Shown here piece by piece: positions 48,267-59,159 of a stretch of 64,000 nt of DNA. Under the pieces are notes generated by a model. That model was not told the DNA's origin and searched no databases. It saw only the letters and a list, made by a program, of their open reading frames with translations. Where the stretch lies: the NCBI GenBank assembly GCA_028673005.1, contig CM054117.1:37034564-37098563 (forward strand), in the 5' to 3' direction. The DNA is from Tanypteryx hageni. Taxonomy: Eukaryota; Arthropoda; Insecta; Odonata; Petaluridae. Position numbers and translations under genes: made by a program. Within the stretch, counting starts at the first letter, position 1, and every line of letters begins with the position of its first letter.

Positions 48267-48703
48267 TAGGCTCGGTAGAATTCGACGTTTATTTTTTTGA
48301 AAATCGACGATTTAAATCGACATTTATTTTCCCGAGAGATTTTCGACAAATATCGACGCTTAAAAGTACTACTTCTATAGATTTGGTAGTTTTCGACGTT
48401 CCTTTTTTTAAATCGACGTTTATTTATCCTATTTTTCAATATCTACGTTTATTTTAATACATTTTACTAGGCTTGGTAGTTTTCGACGTTAATATTTCTT
48501 ATTGTTTATTTTTCCTAAAAATCGCCGACATACATCAGCATTTATTTGAATACATTTAATTAGGCATTTTAGTTTTAGACTTTCATATTTTGGCTATAAT
48601 AACCCAAGGGATTGATTAACCAGAAATCCACAAACATCGACGTTTATATTTCTTAAAAAGCGATATCTAATGTCGACGTTTATTTCAATGCACTTCATAA
48701 ATT
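48267..48703 (+). repeat. Tandem array of terminal-repeat units inside the hAT-like element
   Basis: Units start at 48267, 48378, 48468 and 48561 (lengths about 111, 90, 93 and 143 bp). Each opens with a TAGgctTGGTAGttTTCGACGTT-like copy of the element's terminus. Each closes with a similar AT-rich stretch (AATACATTT or AATGCACTT-like). Many TCGACGTTTAT variants lie within the units. The fourth unit is longer because it contains a segment of about 48 bp (48589-48637) matching the SINE tail at 13701-13755; without it the unit would be about 95 bp. Confidence 0.75.
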
Positions 48704-49386
48704 TTTATCTAGAAAATAAATTGAATTCCTTCTAATTAAATTTAACTAAAAGTGTATAAATAAAAAGGCTTCTTTTATGCTGCTTTGTTTGTTGTTATAT
48801 ATGTTTTGGCGAATGTGTTGTTGCTCATTTTATGACAGGGTGCTTTTGGAAATGTCATATGGCCTTCTAACGATCGGTACTCATTTTTCAGTCCGGGGAA
48901 ACCTTTCATTTAGCCTCTTGGAGGAGGTCGGCAGATAATGTCGCGCAAAGGACGCAATAGACGTCCCCCGACTTTTCGGTAAATGGAATCCAAAGTACGT
49001 AGGGATTATCGAGTCTGCCCGAGGGTAAACAAAAGAGCGCAATAAACCGATCATAATATATTGTCCTTTACCTTTGGATCCCACGGATGCTCAGTATGTG
49101 TCCTTAAGACAGTGACATAAGCGACATTAGAGCAAATTTCGATGTTGTGTGGACGTTCGGTATGACAAATACAGACTGTCTCTACCGTTTTGGGTGTTTG
49201 ATGGAAAAATACGTAGTTTGAGTGCGTAAAACAAAATTTTAAAATCATCACGCATAAATTTCGTAGAAAATGTAGTGGTGAAAATCGACACTTATCGACG
49301 ACAATTCATTTTCGTAGAATTTAAATTTTCAAAAATTTCGATGTTTATCGACATTTATCGATTTAAATCGAATCCTGCCAAGCATA
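48267..49386. mobile_element. hAT-like element with a tandemly repeated left end
   Basis: The left terminus is TAGGCTCGGTAGAATTCGA. The right terminus, reverse-complemented, is TATGCTTGGCAGGATTCGA (15 of 19 match). A perfect 8-bp duplication, TCTATATT, flanks the element (48259-48266 and 49387-49394). ATTTAAATCGA blocks lie inside both ends. The left 0.44 kb is a tandem array of four units that each begin with a copy of the terminus (separate entry). The central part (about 48830-49240) is less AT-rich and contains short minus-strand frames with no recognisable domain, possibly decayed coding sequence. It is non-autonomous as it stands. Confidence 0.85.
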
Positions 49387-49394
49387 TCTATATT

Positions 49395-50470
49395 AAGTCC
49401 GCTACTTTTAGGATATTACGCTAGTCTACGATGAGTTATACAAATGTATTGCTATCGTGGAGGTTTTACCCACCAGGTTGATGAGCCATTTTATCAATAG
49501 CACATATATATTACAAATTCATTAACGAATAAAATATTTTCCATTTTATTACTAGAGGAAAAAATGGGATACAAAAAATACAGTCCCCGCGCAAAGGATG
49601 GGATAGAAACAAAGCGAATCGTCAGAGCTGCGATTTCCGAAATCACGCCAATTCCTCCTTTTAACCTCTTTTCCCCAGACCCTAAGTCCTCCACGCGGAG
49701 TAATTACGTCAACCGGATAATGATGTATTCCCCGGATTGGATTTTACCACGGCTGGTATTTCATCAGCGAACTAATTTCCCGCGGCGGAACGGGGAACAG
49801 ACACCACCCAAACCCTCTCTTCTCCATCCAACCATTCACTCCGACTCCCAACAACGACAAAAAAATAATTCACGGGGACGAGAACAATAAAACGACTCAG
49901 GTTAAAAAAAATAAGTCATTACGGTTCTGAATTCGAATGGTAGAGGAGCGAATGAGACGACAGGAAAACTATAATAGGGATAGGGGAACGATAATTGGTA
50001 GAAGCGGGCGAGTAGAGGGAGGTGGGTTAAATAACTTGCCGAGATGTGAGGGACGGAGATGGCAAACGAGGGTGTTTTCAGCCACGCTAAAATGTCTCCG
50101 TCGATTGCTTAAAACTTCGGCTGTTATTGTCTTCGATTTCGGAAAATAAAACGAAAGAAGCGCGAAAAGACGGGTAAGACGACGAAATGGGAGAGGTATT
50201 AAAAAACTTTCCAATGAAAGAAAGGTTCAAATGTTTTGGATTAGGAAGGTCGAAACTACATGGAAGAGAACCGTGATTTTGAACACAGTTGATTTCATAT
50301 TATGTTCAAATCAAAACTAAGTCCGTGAAATGTTTTCTAAAGAAATGTTGACGCTAAAAAATAAAATGTTATCGATTTTCACTAATTGGATCCCTATCCA
50401 GAAATTGCGAACTTGAATGATATCATCCAAAATACTTGCAGCTTTAAAATACGGGTATGCCATTTATAAG
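49395..50470. other. Unannotated sequence
   Basis: No gene or element recognised. Frames at 49564-49890 and 49937-50214 have no domain that I know. Confidence 0.5.
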
Positions 50471-50472
50471 TA

Positions 50473-50659
50473 TAGTCAAACTCCGATTTAGCGCCCCTCA
50501 ATATAATGCCAACCCCGCATATCAGCTACGGATCGTTGTGAACAAAAATTCTATCTTATGAATACAAAGACCTAGCGTGTATCTCGATTTGCCGCCACCC
50601 CCGCTTTAACGATAATGTCAGTGATGGACAAATGGTGGCGCTAAATCGAGGTATGACTA
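50473..50659. mobile_element. pogo/Tigger-like MITE
   Basis: Left end TAGTCAAACTCCGATTTAGC and the reverse complement of the right end TAGTCATACCTCGATTTAGC match at 17 of these 20 bases, then both continue GCC. TA dinucleotides flank the element (50471-50472 and 50660-50661), the target choice of Tc1/mariner/pogo elements. The CTCGATTTA-rich end is reminiscent of pogo/Tigger termini. A third related sequence, CTCGATTTGCCGCC, occurs inside. The element is 187 bp with no coding capacity. Confidence 0.8.
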
Positions 50660-50661
50660 TA

Positions 50662-53460
50662 TACCGAAGCAATATAATATGCTATTAAAACCGTATATGT
50701 TTAAATGAAACCCTGCATTTGCCCGTAAGTTTAGAAGGGGAAAAAGAAACGCAGTAATACCAACACGATGAACAGCGATGTCCCTCCAGGACGTATCCCG
50801 ATTCCCGAGCTTTCAATAAACCACATTCCGCGTTTTTATTTGAATTCCGCTCCGCAAAACAAAATTCGCCCGGATTTCCCGTCGTGCGAGCGGGACCCGC
50901 ATCAGAGGGAGAGAGCCGCCTTACCCAGTCAACAACACCTATGCGTTAAAACGAGAAACGAGAGGATTGGAGATAGACGCGGTGGGATAGGAACGATCGG
51001 ACGGCGGAAACAGGGACGGTCCTTCACGCCTGCATTGTCCGGATCCGCCGGAGCACGTAGGGCAATCACAAGATCTCAATCAATTGGGCGCAGATAGAGG
51101 AATCGCCGATTTTTTTCAACCGATCCACTTCTACGCGATAAAAACCCCGTTCCCAACCCGACCAATCCGACCGTTCGGTCCGCCTTTCCCCCCGCATCTC
51201 CATTACCGCCCACTTCGCCCTTCTCCACCTCTTCACCGTCCACGCGTTGCACACACAAACTCCCCTCATTGTCCCGCTGAATGAAAGTCTGATCGAATTC
51301 CGTGCTAGGTGCGCGGAAGATTTGGGGGAGAGAGGGACACGCGGCGCCATCTCACTTTTATTCGGTAAACATTAATCTCGTTAACTCGGTTAATCCCACG
51401 TTAAGCCTTTGTAATACTTTTAGGCCGACGTCCGCGTTTGGCGTGTGCGCGAGCATGTGAGCATCGGTTCGATTCGTGTGTGGGCTGTATGTGTGCCAGC
51501 CGGAGGACAAATAGCTTTCGAGAGATATATCGCTTCCGGATAATCGAGTGCGGACATGAAACGTAAAACAGTATCGGCATTAAATTTTATTTCCGCTTGG
51601 ATCACGAGGAAAATTTCACATCTTGGATTTAACTCGATTAAAAACGGTTCAAATCAGAAATCAACGCGTGAAAGGTCATCTTATCCAAGAGACTACCTAA
51701 ACGAGCGATCAACAGAAAAGATGAAAGATCTGCGTGGAATTTCGTAGTTGTCAAGCTCTGAAATCGAGTAGCATAGCAAAAAAGCACGACTCCGAAAGTG
51801 AAAACCGATAGAGAATGGTGATATATATCTAATGAAAAAATGAGAAAGCTAACTTCCACAGAGATTGAAACGCATTGTCTTGTTTCTTTTAATGAGCTAC
51901 CCAAGAAGCACATTCATCACCCTCGTTTTTATATTATTTTATAAACAAAATGCAAAAATCAATCTCACACTTTTCCCTGATCCAATGGGATTAAAAACAG
52001 CATGCAAATGTTAACGTTTGCCGAATTAACAAAACACGACTTCCGGGACAAAACAAAAACGTAAAAAAAACGAGCAACGAGGCTCGTAATAATCGAAACC
52101 AAACGACACTTTAGGAAAAGTTTAAAAAAAAACATCAACCGGCAGCGTACATGACGCGAAATATTTCCTTCTTCCGTCGAGAGCGAAATATTACCTGCCA
52201 ATTGATAGTCGACGATAAGCCATCAATCGCCTTAGCGGAGGGATTAATTCGTCCGTACCGTCAGAGAAACGCAGATGGAGGAGACGCTACATCAATCCGT
52301 CCGTTTTTCGAAGGCCGCTCGTTCCTTTTTATAATTTTTTTCTCCCGAAATTGCCGTTGAAAACAAACGCGAGGTGAAACTCCTCTTTCCCCCTCCGGTC
52401 ACGCTTTTATCTCTCTCTCTCTCGCTCCGAGCAACGCGACTCGCCAATCCACGGAGTCTGCGAAACGTCAACTGAGAAGAGATTAAATTGGCATTCTCTG
52501 ACTCCCTCCACCCTCTCTCTCTCTTCCCTTTCTCCTCCAAATCTCACCCTAACGGAATCCAATATGAAATAGGTATCGCGAAGCGATATGGGTAACAGAG
52601 AGAAGGACGATATACGACAGGTTTGACGGTTCTAAATTTAGAGCGTTTTTTTTAAACCATTCCTCTTCGAATTTGGAGAAGGATTCATCGTTTCTGTTAT
52701 TTAGGATCAAAGCGAGTTTTTTTTAGATGGACAAGCGACAAAAACCGGAAAGACGTATTACATAAAATTATTCTCATACTTTTTGAATACATGATCAAGT
52801 TTATCGTAATATTAAACTCTGTATGAAGATTTTATAAATATTATTTTGAAGAGCAAACCTTTATAATCTAGCTGTTTCTGTACTTTTCTCCACTAGCCTA
52901 GGATGATATTCGGCTATGCACAAAGGAGAACAAGGACAAGATAACAAACGCCACATCATTTATCATGCGAGGTATATGCAGCATTAATTTCGTTAGCACC
53001 ATTTTAAATATCACTCGAAAATTAGAACTTTACATACAATATCATACAGCTAAATGAAACGTGAATAATAACCAACAGATCACCCTCTCGAAATATTTAC
53101 GCTTCGAAAGTAAATTTCTGCTAAAAGATATTAAACTAATATTCGAAAAGCGGACGCCGTTTCCAGTGCATCCTTCATTTTAGAAACAAAAGAACGAATA
53201 ACAAGCAGCGTAGCGAATCAACACTTAAGAAAACTAGACCATAAAAACATATCTACATGCTACGAAGATGACGACAGAGAGTAGAGTCGTGGTACACAAA
53301 CCAAACACTAAACATAGAAAATGCAAGAGGATGCGACCACAGGAAAGGCTAACTTTCAGTAAAATTAAAACCATAACAGTTTATGCACACACAAAATATC
53401 CACTCGTATAAGGAGTAGAGAATGTAGAGAGGAAAGAAAGCAAGCGTTACTGCCCGCACA
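50662..53460. other. Unannotated sequence
   Basis: A GC-richer stretch at about 50760-51350 holds overlapping frames on both strands without recognisable domains, with CT-rich sequence at 51110-51275. The rest is AT-rich unique DNA. Confidence 0.5.
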
Positions 53461-53469
53461 TTGTTATAG

Positions 53470-53900
53470 CGTTAGAACAAAGAGAAAGGAGGAAAATGGG
53501 TTCGTGGTGAAGAGAACATATTTGGCGAGAAAAGAGTGAAAGCGAGGGGGAGGATGGATCGAGTGGGGTGGTGCAGGAGGGTGAGGAGGTGACCCAAGGA
53601 TTGGGGGGGGGGGGGGTTGAGACGCGAAGGGGAGAGGAAAAAAGGGGTTTACGCGAAGAGGGAGAATGGTAGGAAAAGAAGAGGGGAATGGAAGCAGAGG
53701 GTGGTCCCTGGGCTGATAGGCGAACGCGAAAGGGGTGAGAAGCGTCCGCGTCGCAAAATGACACGACAATGATGGCATTTTAATGACATTTTCTTTCCAT
53801 CCCCTCCACGTTCTCCTGTCACCCTATACTACTACTACTGCTCCCTCCCACCCTATCTCGTCCCATCCTCGCTACCGACCCACACACACCCCAACCCCTT
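53470..53900. repeat. Purine block switching to pyrimidine block, with G14 run
   Basis: The top strand is GA-rich at about 53470-53750 with a 14-bp G run at 53603-53616, then CT-rich at about 53785-53900 with short CTA and CA tandems. Frames on both strands are low complexity. Confidence 0.65.
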
Positions 53901-56900
53901 CACACACACGCGCGCGCGGAGCGAAAAATTTCGGGCCTGACGACCTCCTGTCCTCTACAGAAAAAAGAGAGAGGGGGAAGGAGAAAGGGTGAAAAAGAAA
54001 ATTAGAGGTACGAGTCCTGTGAAGGACGTGAATGTCATAAAGGCACCAAAGTCGCCTTCAGCCAATCATGATCTATAATCTCCTTACCGAAGGGTGGGGA
54101 AAACGTATTGTGGGTGAAGTTTAAATTTAATTTTGTTGCATTCATTGGCAAAAGGCGAGTGGGCAGAGGGTGGGAAAACTAGTTAAGATCCACAAAAAAA
54201 ACTCGGAGGTTAAATTCTTCGAGAGAAATTTCAATACAATACACATTTTCAATAGCCTATCGTCCTTTATTGAATAGATGCAACCGCGTATCACTAGGTC
54301 ATCAATGTAGCCGGCAAACCATCGATTAATACCGAAAATAAATGAACGGCCTTTAGACAATAATTCGTCAAACGAAACAAATTTTTCCCAATGAATAGCG
54401 CTTAGAAGACGATAAGTACGACAGAATACTAAGTATAAAAAACAAATCAGGGATAAATTATGAAATTTGAGACGCAAGGCATGTCATTTTTTCATCACTT
54501 TAGCCTCGAGAGAAATCGCATCAACGTGGGCAAAAAAGCGCTGATAAGACAATTTGAAAAACTATGCATTTTATTAATTCTTTCCATCACCAGAGAATAA
54601 AAATCCCCCGAAACCAGACAATTCACAAATTTGAGAGTGTAACCCGGACGATCAAACTACATACTAGCTACTTCAAAATAAAAACACCATCGGAGGACCC
54701 GCACCCAGAGAGGAAGAGCCAATAAAAGCAGAACAGAGAATGCAAGAGTATAATTAAAAAAGCGTCGGGGATTTAAAAAAAATGAAAAAGCCGCTTGAAC
54801 GAATGAGAAGAGCGATGCGGGTAGGATGAAAAAAATTTCGTAACTTTTTCTCCGTTTCATCTCGCAAAGGCGATGGTCACCGTAATGGACCGAATATCCA
54901 AAGAGCCGAGAGCGTCGGTGACGGGACCTTCGTTCATTAGGGCTGCGAAATGCGAGCTTCGGGGACGGAGATGGATATGCGGGCGTGTTAGGACGGATTA
55001 GGAAGCGGGAAGAGCGGCGGAGTAGCATGCGAGAGGAGGGTATAGGGGATGGGGAGAGGATAGGGAGTGGGGGATGGGGTAAGGCTAGTGCTGAGAAGGG
55101 ATAGTGGTCCGGTAACCGTATGAGGGTGGAGGTGCTGAAATGACAGGGTGTGGGAGGCAAGTGAAACCATGTTTAAGTGAGCAGGGTGACAGTTTCAAAG
55201 AGGGACTTGCGACGGGGATGAAGGACAGGGCGACCGGACCCCGCTGCCTGGCAAAGTTCCAGCCGTTGACATAGTGACAGAGACTGAATATCTGTCAACT
55301 ACAAAGGCAAAACCAGCCCACTAAACGTGTCTCAATTAGGTATCGCGGTCTAAAGGGGGTAGGGAGGGGGGTGAGGACGAGGCGGCGATAAGGATATCCC
55401 ACACAAGGCCCAGCACCTTTGACATCGCCACGCAAATTAGTACTAGAGGCCACAAAATCCTTAGGAGGTTTTGTTGTCTTGTGCCGGCAATATTCTCCTT
55501 TTTAGCCTCCACATTTAGCGAATTGGAGCATCTGGGTGCCGCAACTACGGAAGAGCGTGATAAGGAAATTCTTCTGACAATATGATTAGCATCGATCTGA
55601 ACTCTTTTGACATTTTTCCTCATCAACGCCACCTTTCTTTTTTATGTGATATCAAAAAGCATTATCGATCAAAATATCCCAGAAATGTAAAATGAAACAC
55701 GCACAACGACAAATAATTCAGATACGAAACCAAAAATTCTAAGATTACTTTATTAATCAACGCCGAGCACGTAGATAAAAAATTTGTTGATGCGTTTACC
55801 AGAATGGAAAACCATCCCATCGGTGATAATGTGAAAAAACAATAATTTCAAGAATGTACGTAAAATGCATTAGAAGCGAAATCCACAAAAAGGTTTCACA
55901 AAACGTCACGAACAAGTGGAAGATGTTAAGACACTAAAACTAAAATATTACAACAAAATCGATGATATTACAAGGTTACCAGATATCGGGTATCGACCAA
56001 GACACATGGAGCTCACAAATCCGTGAAGCGGTAGGCAAAGAATTCAGAGCATGCTGGATTATGTACTCATAAAAATATTTTTTTTTAATATAAAGAATGT
56101 ATCACATTGGATTATTTGTATAACCCAAAAGAAAGCCTGTATTCGACTATCCATTCATGCACATACTTATCCCCCAGATGGTTCCATAGTAATGAGGCAT
56201 TTCACAAGAAAAAAAGGTGCCGATTAGACGGAAATAACAACACGGAGACGGATATGAATGAGAGGTGAGATGCTTCGTCATGGAGGCACAAAAGTGATAA
56301 CGCATTGATGTTATTGGTCACGATTGAACCTACTTTCAGCCAAAGTTAAAATAAATAGAAATAGACGGTGCGTGGATAAAGAGCGAAGTAGAAGAGTGAG
56401 AGGGATGGTTGCAGAAAGGCTCGGAGGGTAGGATTAGGGAGAGAATGTATGTCAGTATGATATTGAAGAATAGGTCACCTGGTACCTTAATTAATTTGTG
56501 TGAAGCGGCATTTCAGTTATGATTCCCTCGAATCGTAATGCAGTGGGGCAACTGGAAAAGACGGAATGCTAGAGGTTCCTTTCGAGGACTATGACGACTT
56601 ATATAAACAGAAAGAAAAATAAATAATATTTGGCAATTGAGATCAGAGAAATATGAAATAGAAATATTGGACGCCGCTAACTCCATGAACGAAATCCAGT
56701 GCTTAAACGTAAACAAAACGACGAGTACAGCACCTATAAATCTATGAATGCGCAGGCAGGCATCAAAATTAATTAGCACATCCAAGAGCTCAGGCACAAA
56801 ACATTTCATCGTTACACAGGCAACGAATGCCTCTCGCCCGAAGCTGTAACCCATTAAAATTCTTCTGTATCGCTGCAAATTTGGGCGCGTTAGTCAGAGC

Positions 56901-57650
56901 AGACTGCCTACATGCGTCCTCGCCGGAATAATTAATATGCATTGGATTCGGCAGTAAAGAGCGCGGGAACCTAATGAAATTATTACACAAATTGGCTTTC
57001 GGAGAGTAGATATAATCGCGAAACGTTAAATTCAACCACAATGAATTCCATACCGAATCGTACAAAATTCAAAAGATCGATGACCGAACTGATTAAAACA
57101 TCTTATATTTGAGTGCAGCGAATAACTCCGAGTATTCCGCTAGTCCGAAGAAAAAATACCCTAACATAAAAACCATTATATTAAAATTAACGAGTGTTCC
57201 TCCTTTGATGGTAGCAACGCACTTTAAATTCCTAAAGCAGGGCTTCCGACATTCTGCCGCCTATAATCCGAGACCGTAGGGAGCAAAGACAGACAGACAA
57301 ACGACTTTATTAAGGGCGAAATTGAGACTATATAGTCCCTTCTTACATTTAACCCTATTGTCATATGGTTACAATATTTACATATTAAAAATAAACTAAT
57401 TACATATGAATTGCAATAACATATGTTAATTACAAGTTAATTATATATTGGTTAATAGATCATAGAATATTGTTAGTTTTGTGGGTCGAAAAAAACTGTA
57501 TGAGCTATGTTTTAACACAGAAAAAATGTCCCACTGCGGAAAACATCTAAGAAGAGATGAGAAGTGTAAAAAACCGCGAAAAATTTCCTAAATAGTTCCG
57601 AGTAAAAACAATAATTTGAGAGAAAGAGAAAAAATCATTTATAAATACAT
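53901..57650. other. Unannotated sequence
   Basis: Mostly AT-rich; GA-rich at 54950-55100. At about 57287-57330 the minus strand reads AATAAAGTCGTTTGTCTGTC, which may be a retroposon 3' end, but no other part of such an element is recognised. Frames of up to 167 codons here lack known domains. Confidence 0.45.
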
Positions 57651-57659
57651 ACATTAATA

Positions 57660-58838
57660 TCTATATAAGGGTGGGGAAGAGAGAGAAAGGAAGAGAGAAA
57701 GAGATCAGGGGTTTTGGACAGAAGCAAGAGAGAGTAGATGACGAGGGGAAGAAGGAAAGGCCGGGAGAGACGCGCAACCCATTCAGACAGGCAGGTGCCG
57801 ACTACTCATGACGTCACGTACCTCTAAACAATAAATGACGACGGCGGAGTCTCCTCCAACATTCCACCCACCCTCAACTCACCCCTCTCATACTACTACT
57901 ACTACCCAGAACAACCTTCCTACGTGAGGGCACTGCATGGTGCCGGTGGAAAACCCCTGTATAGGACACCCTCAACACCAAAAACGCCCCTTTTTAAGAG
58001 GGGAGAGAGGAGGGAGCGTGGAATAGCCGAAATGGGAACAGACGTGTTGAGCAAACTGACGCGGACGGAGAGGATATTTAAAATGACTGGGGTGGGGTAT
58101 TGTGGTACATTTAGAAAGCGTGGCGAGAGAAGGGGGCAAGTTAAAAAGGGAAGGGAGATGTTTAAAAATGTGGGTGGAGATGCGGGACAGTGCCAAAAAG
58201 AGGTGGAGGTATCGGGTAGGGGATGGTGATCAACAGGGAAGGCAAAGTAGAGGGACGTATAGAATGGGGAATAGTTGGCAAGAGGCTTAAAATTAGTATT
58301 TCGGACGTGGTTGATGGTAGGGGGAAGAGGCAGGTTGGGTGGTGGGAGGGGAGAAGATGGGGATGATGCTGGGAACGCCACGGAAAAGGGGCTTCGCCCG
58401 TGGAAGGATGAAGAGCGGAGGCTGGCTGAGCTCAGTTTCGAAGGCAATGTGTTGGTGAGGTACTATCCAAACGTGTCGGGAAAATTCATGCGCGAATTAC
58501 ATAAAGTGGAAGGTTTAGGAGGGATGCGGAGGAGTCGATGGGGAAATTGTAAAGGGTTGAAACGTGAGAAGAGTAATACGGAAAAGAACGGCGATGCCAA
58601 AATAAATCAATTGCGATGGAGCGAGAGAGTGGGGCCTAAATTACGTCAAATTGTAACGTCGATCGAAATAGCTAAAGTTGGTATCTCTAATTCAAACGAT
58701 AATTACCGAGCTCATCTTATGGCGAAAATCATATTGACAAACTATGCCTCTCGAATGGCCATAAAAAGGTTGGGGAAAACCAGATGACCAAACTGCTCAG
58801 CAGCCGTCATCAGCGGTAGTGCCACCGATAGTTTAGAA
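57660..58838. other. GA/CT-rich unannotated sequence
   Basis: The top strand is GA-rich at 57660-57760, CT-rich at 57850-57920 with a (TAC)n tract, then GA-rich at about 57990-58580. The 170-codon frame 58275-58787 begins Gly/Arg-rich within the GA block and then has ordinary composition, but I recognise no domain and do not call it. The 175-codon antisense frame 57920-58447 is Ser/Pro-rich low complexity. Confidence 0.5.
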
Positions 58839-59159
58839 CAGGGGTTTTCAACCTGTGGTACGCGTCCTCTCTTGGGTACGTCAAGAGTTTTGAAGGGGTA
58901 CGCAAGTGTAAAATATTATAATTTTTCTTCTCATTTTGTCTTTCATGCATGACTTCGGAATTACAAATTGCGATGTTATGACTAAGAATAACGTTCTTAA
59001 ACAGAAAATATGCCAAAACTGTGAATTCTAGCATTATTAACATGAGTCTTCTACCTTATTACAAGTCTTATTCATTTTATTATCACTTAAAAATGTACGA
59101 AGGGATACGCGACCATTAAACAATGTTCTAAAAGGTACGTTGAAGGTTGAAGATCCCTC
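58839..59159. mobile_element. Short non-autonomous hAT-like element
   Basis: The left end is CAGGGGTTTTCAACCTGTGG. The right end, reverse-complemented, is GAGGGATCTTCAACCTTC, so the ends share AGGG and TTCAACCT in inverted orientation. GGTACGC-type blocks follow the left end and GGTACG/GGATACGCG blocks precede the right end. Candidate 8-bp flanks (GTTTAGAA and CTTTATAG) match at only 5 positions, so the exact right boundary is uncertain. No coding capacity. Confidence 0.65.

Noticed and set aside
48881..49251. Short minus-strand frames inside the 48.3-kb hAT-like element as a functional transposase
   Set aside because: Two separate short frames without BED finger or catalytic motifs; at most decayed coding sequence.
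58275..58787. A 170-codon plus-strand open frame as a gene
   Set aside because: The first part follows the GA-rich composition. The remainder has ordinary composition but no domain that I recognise, and no splice or promoter context was evident.
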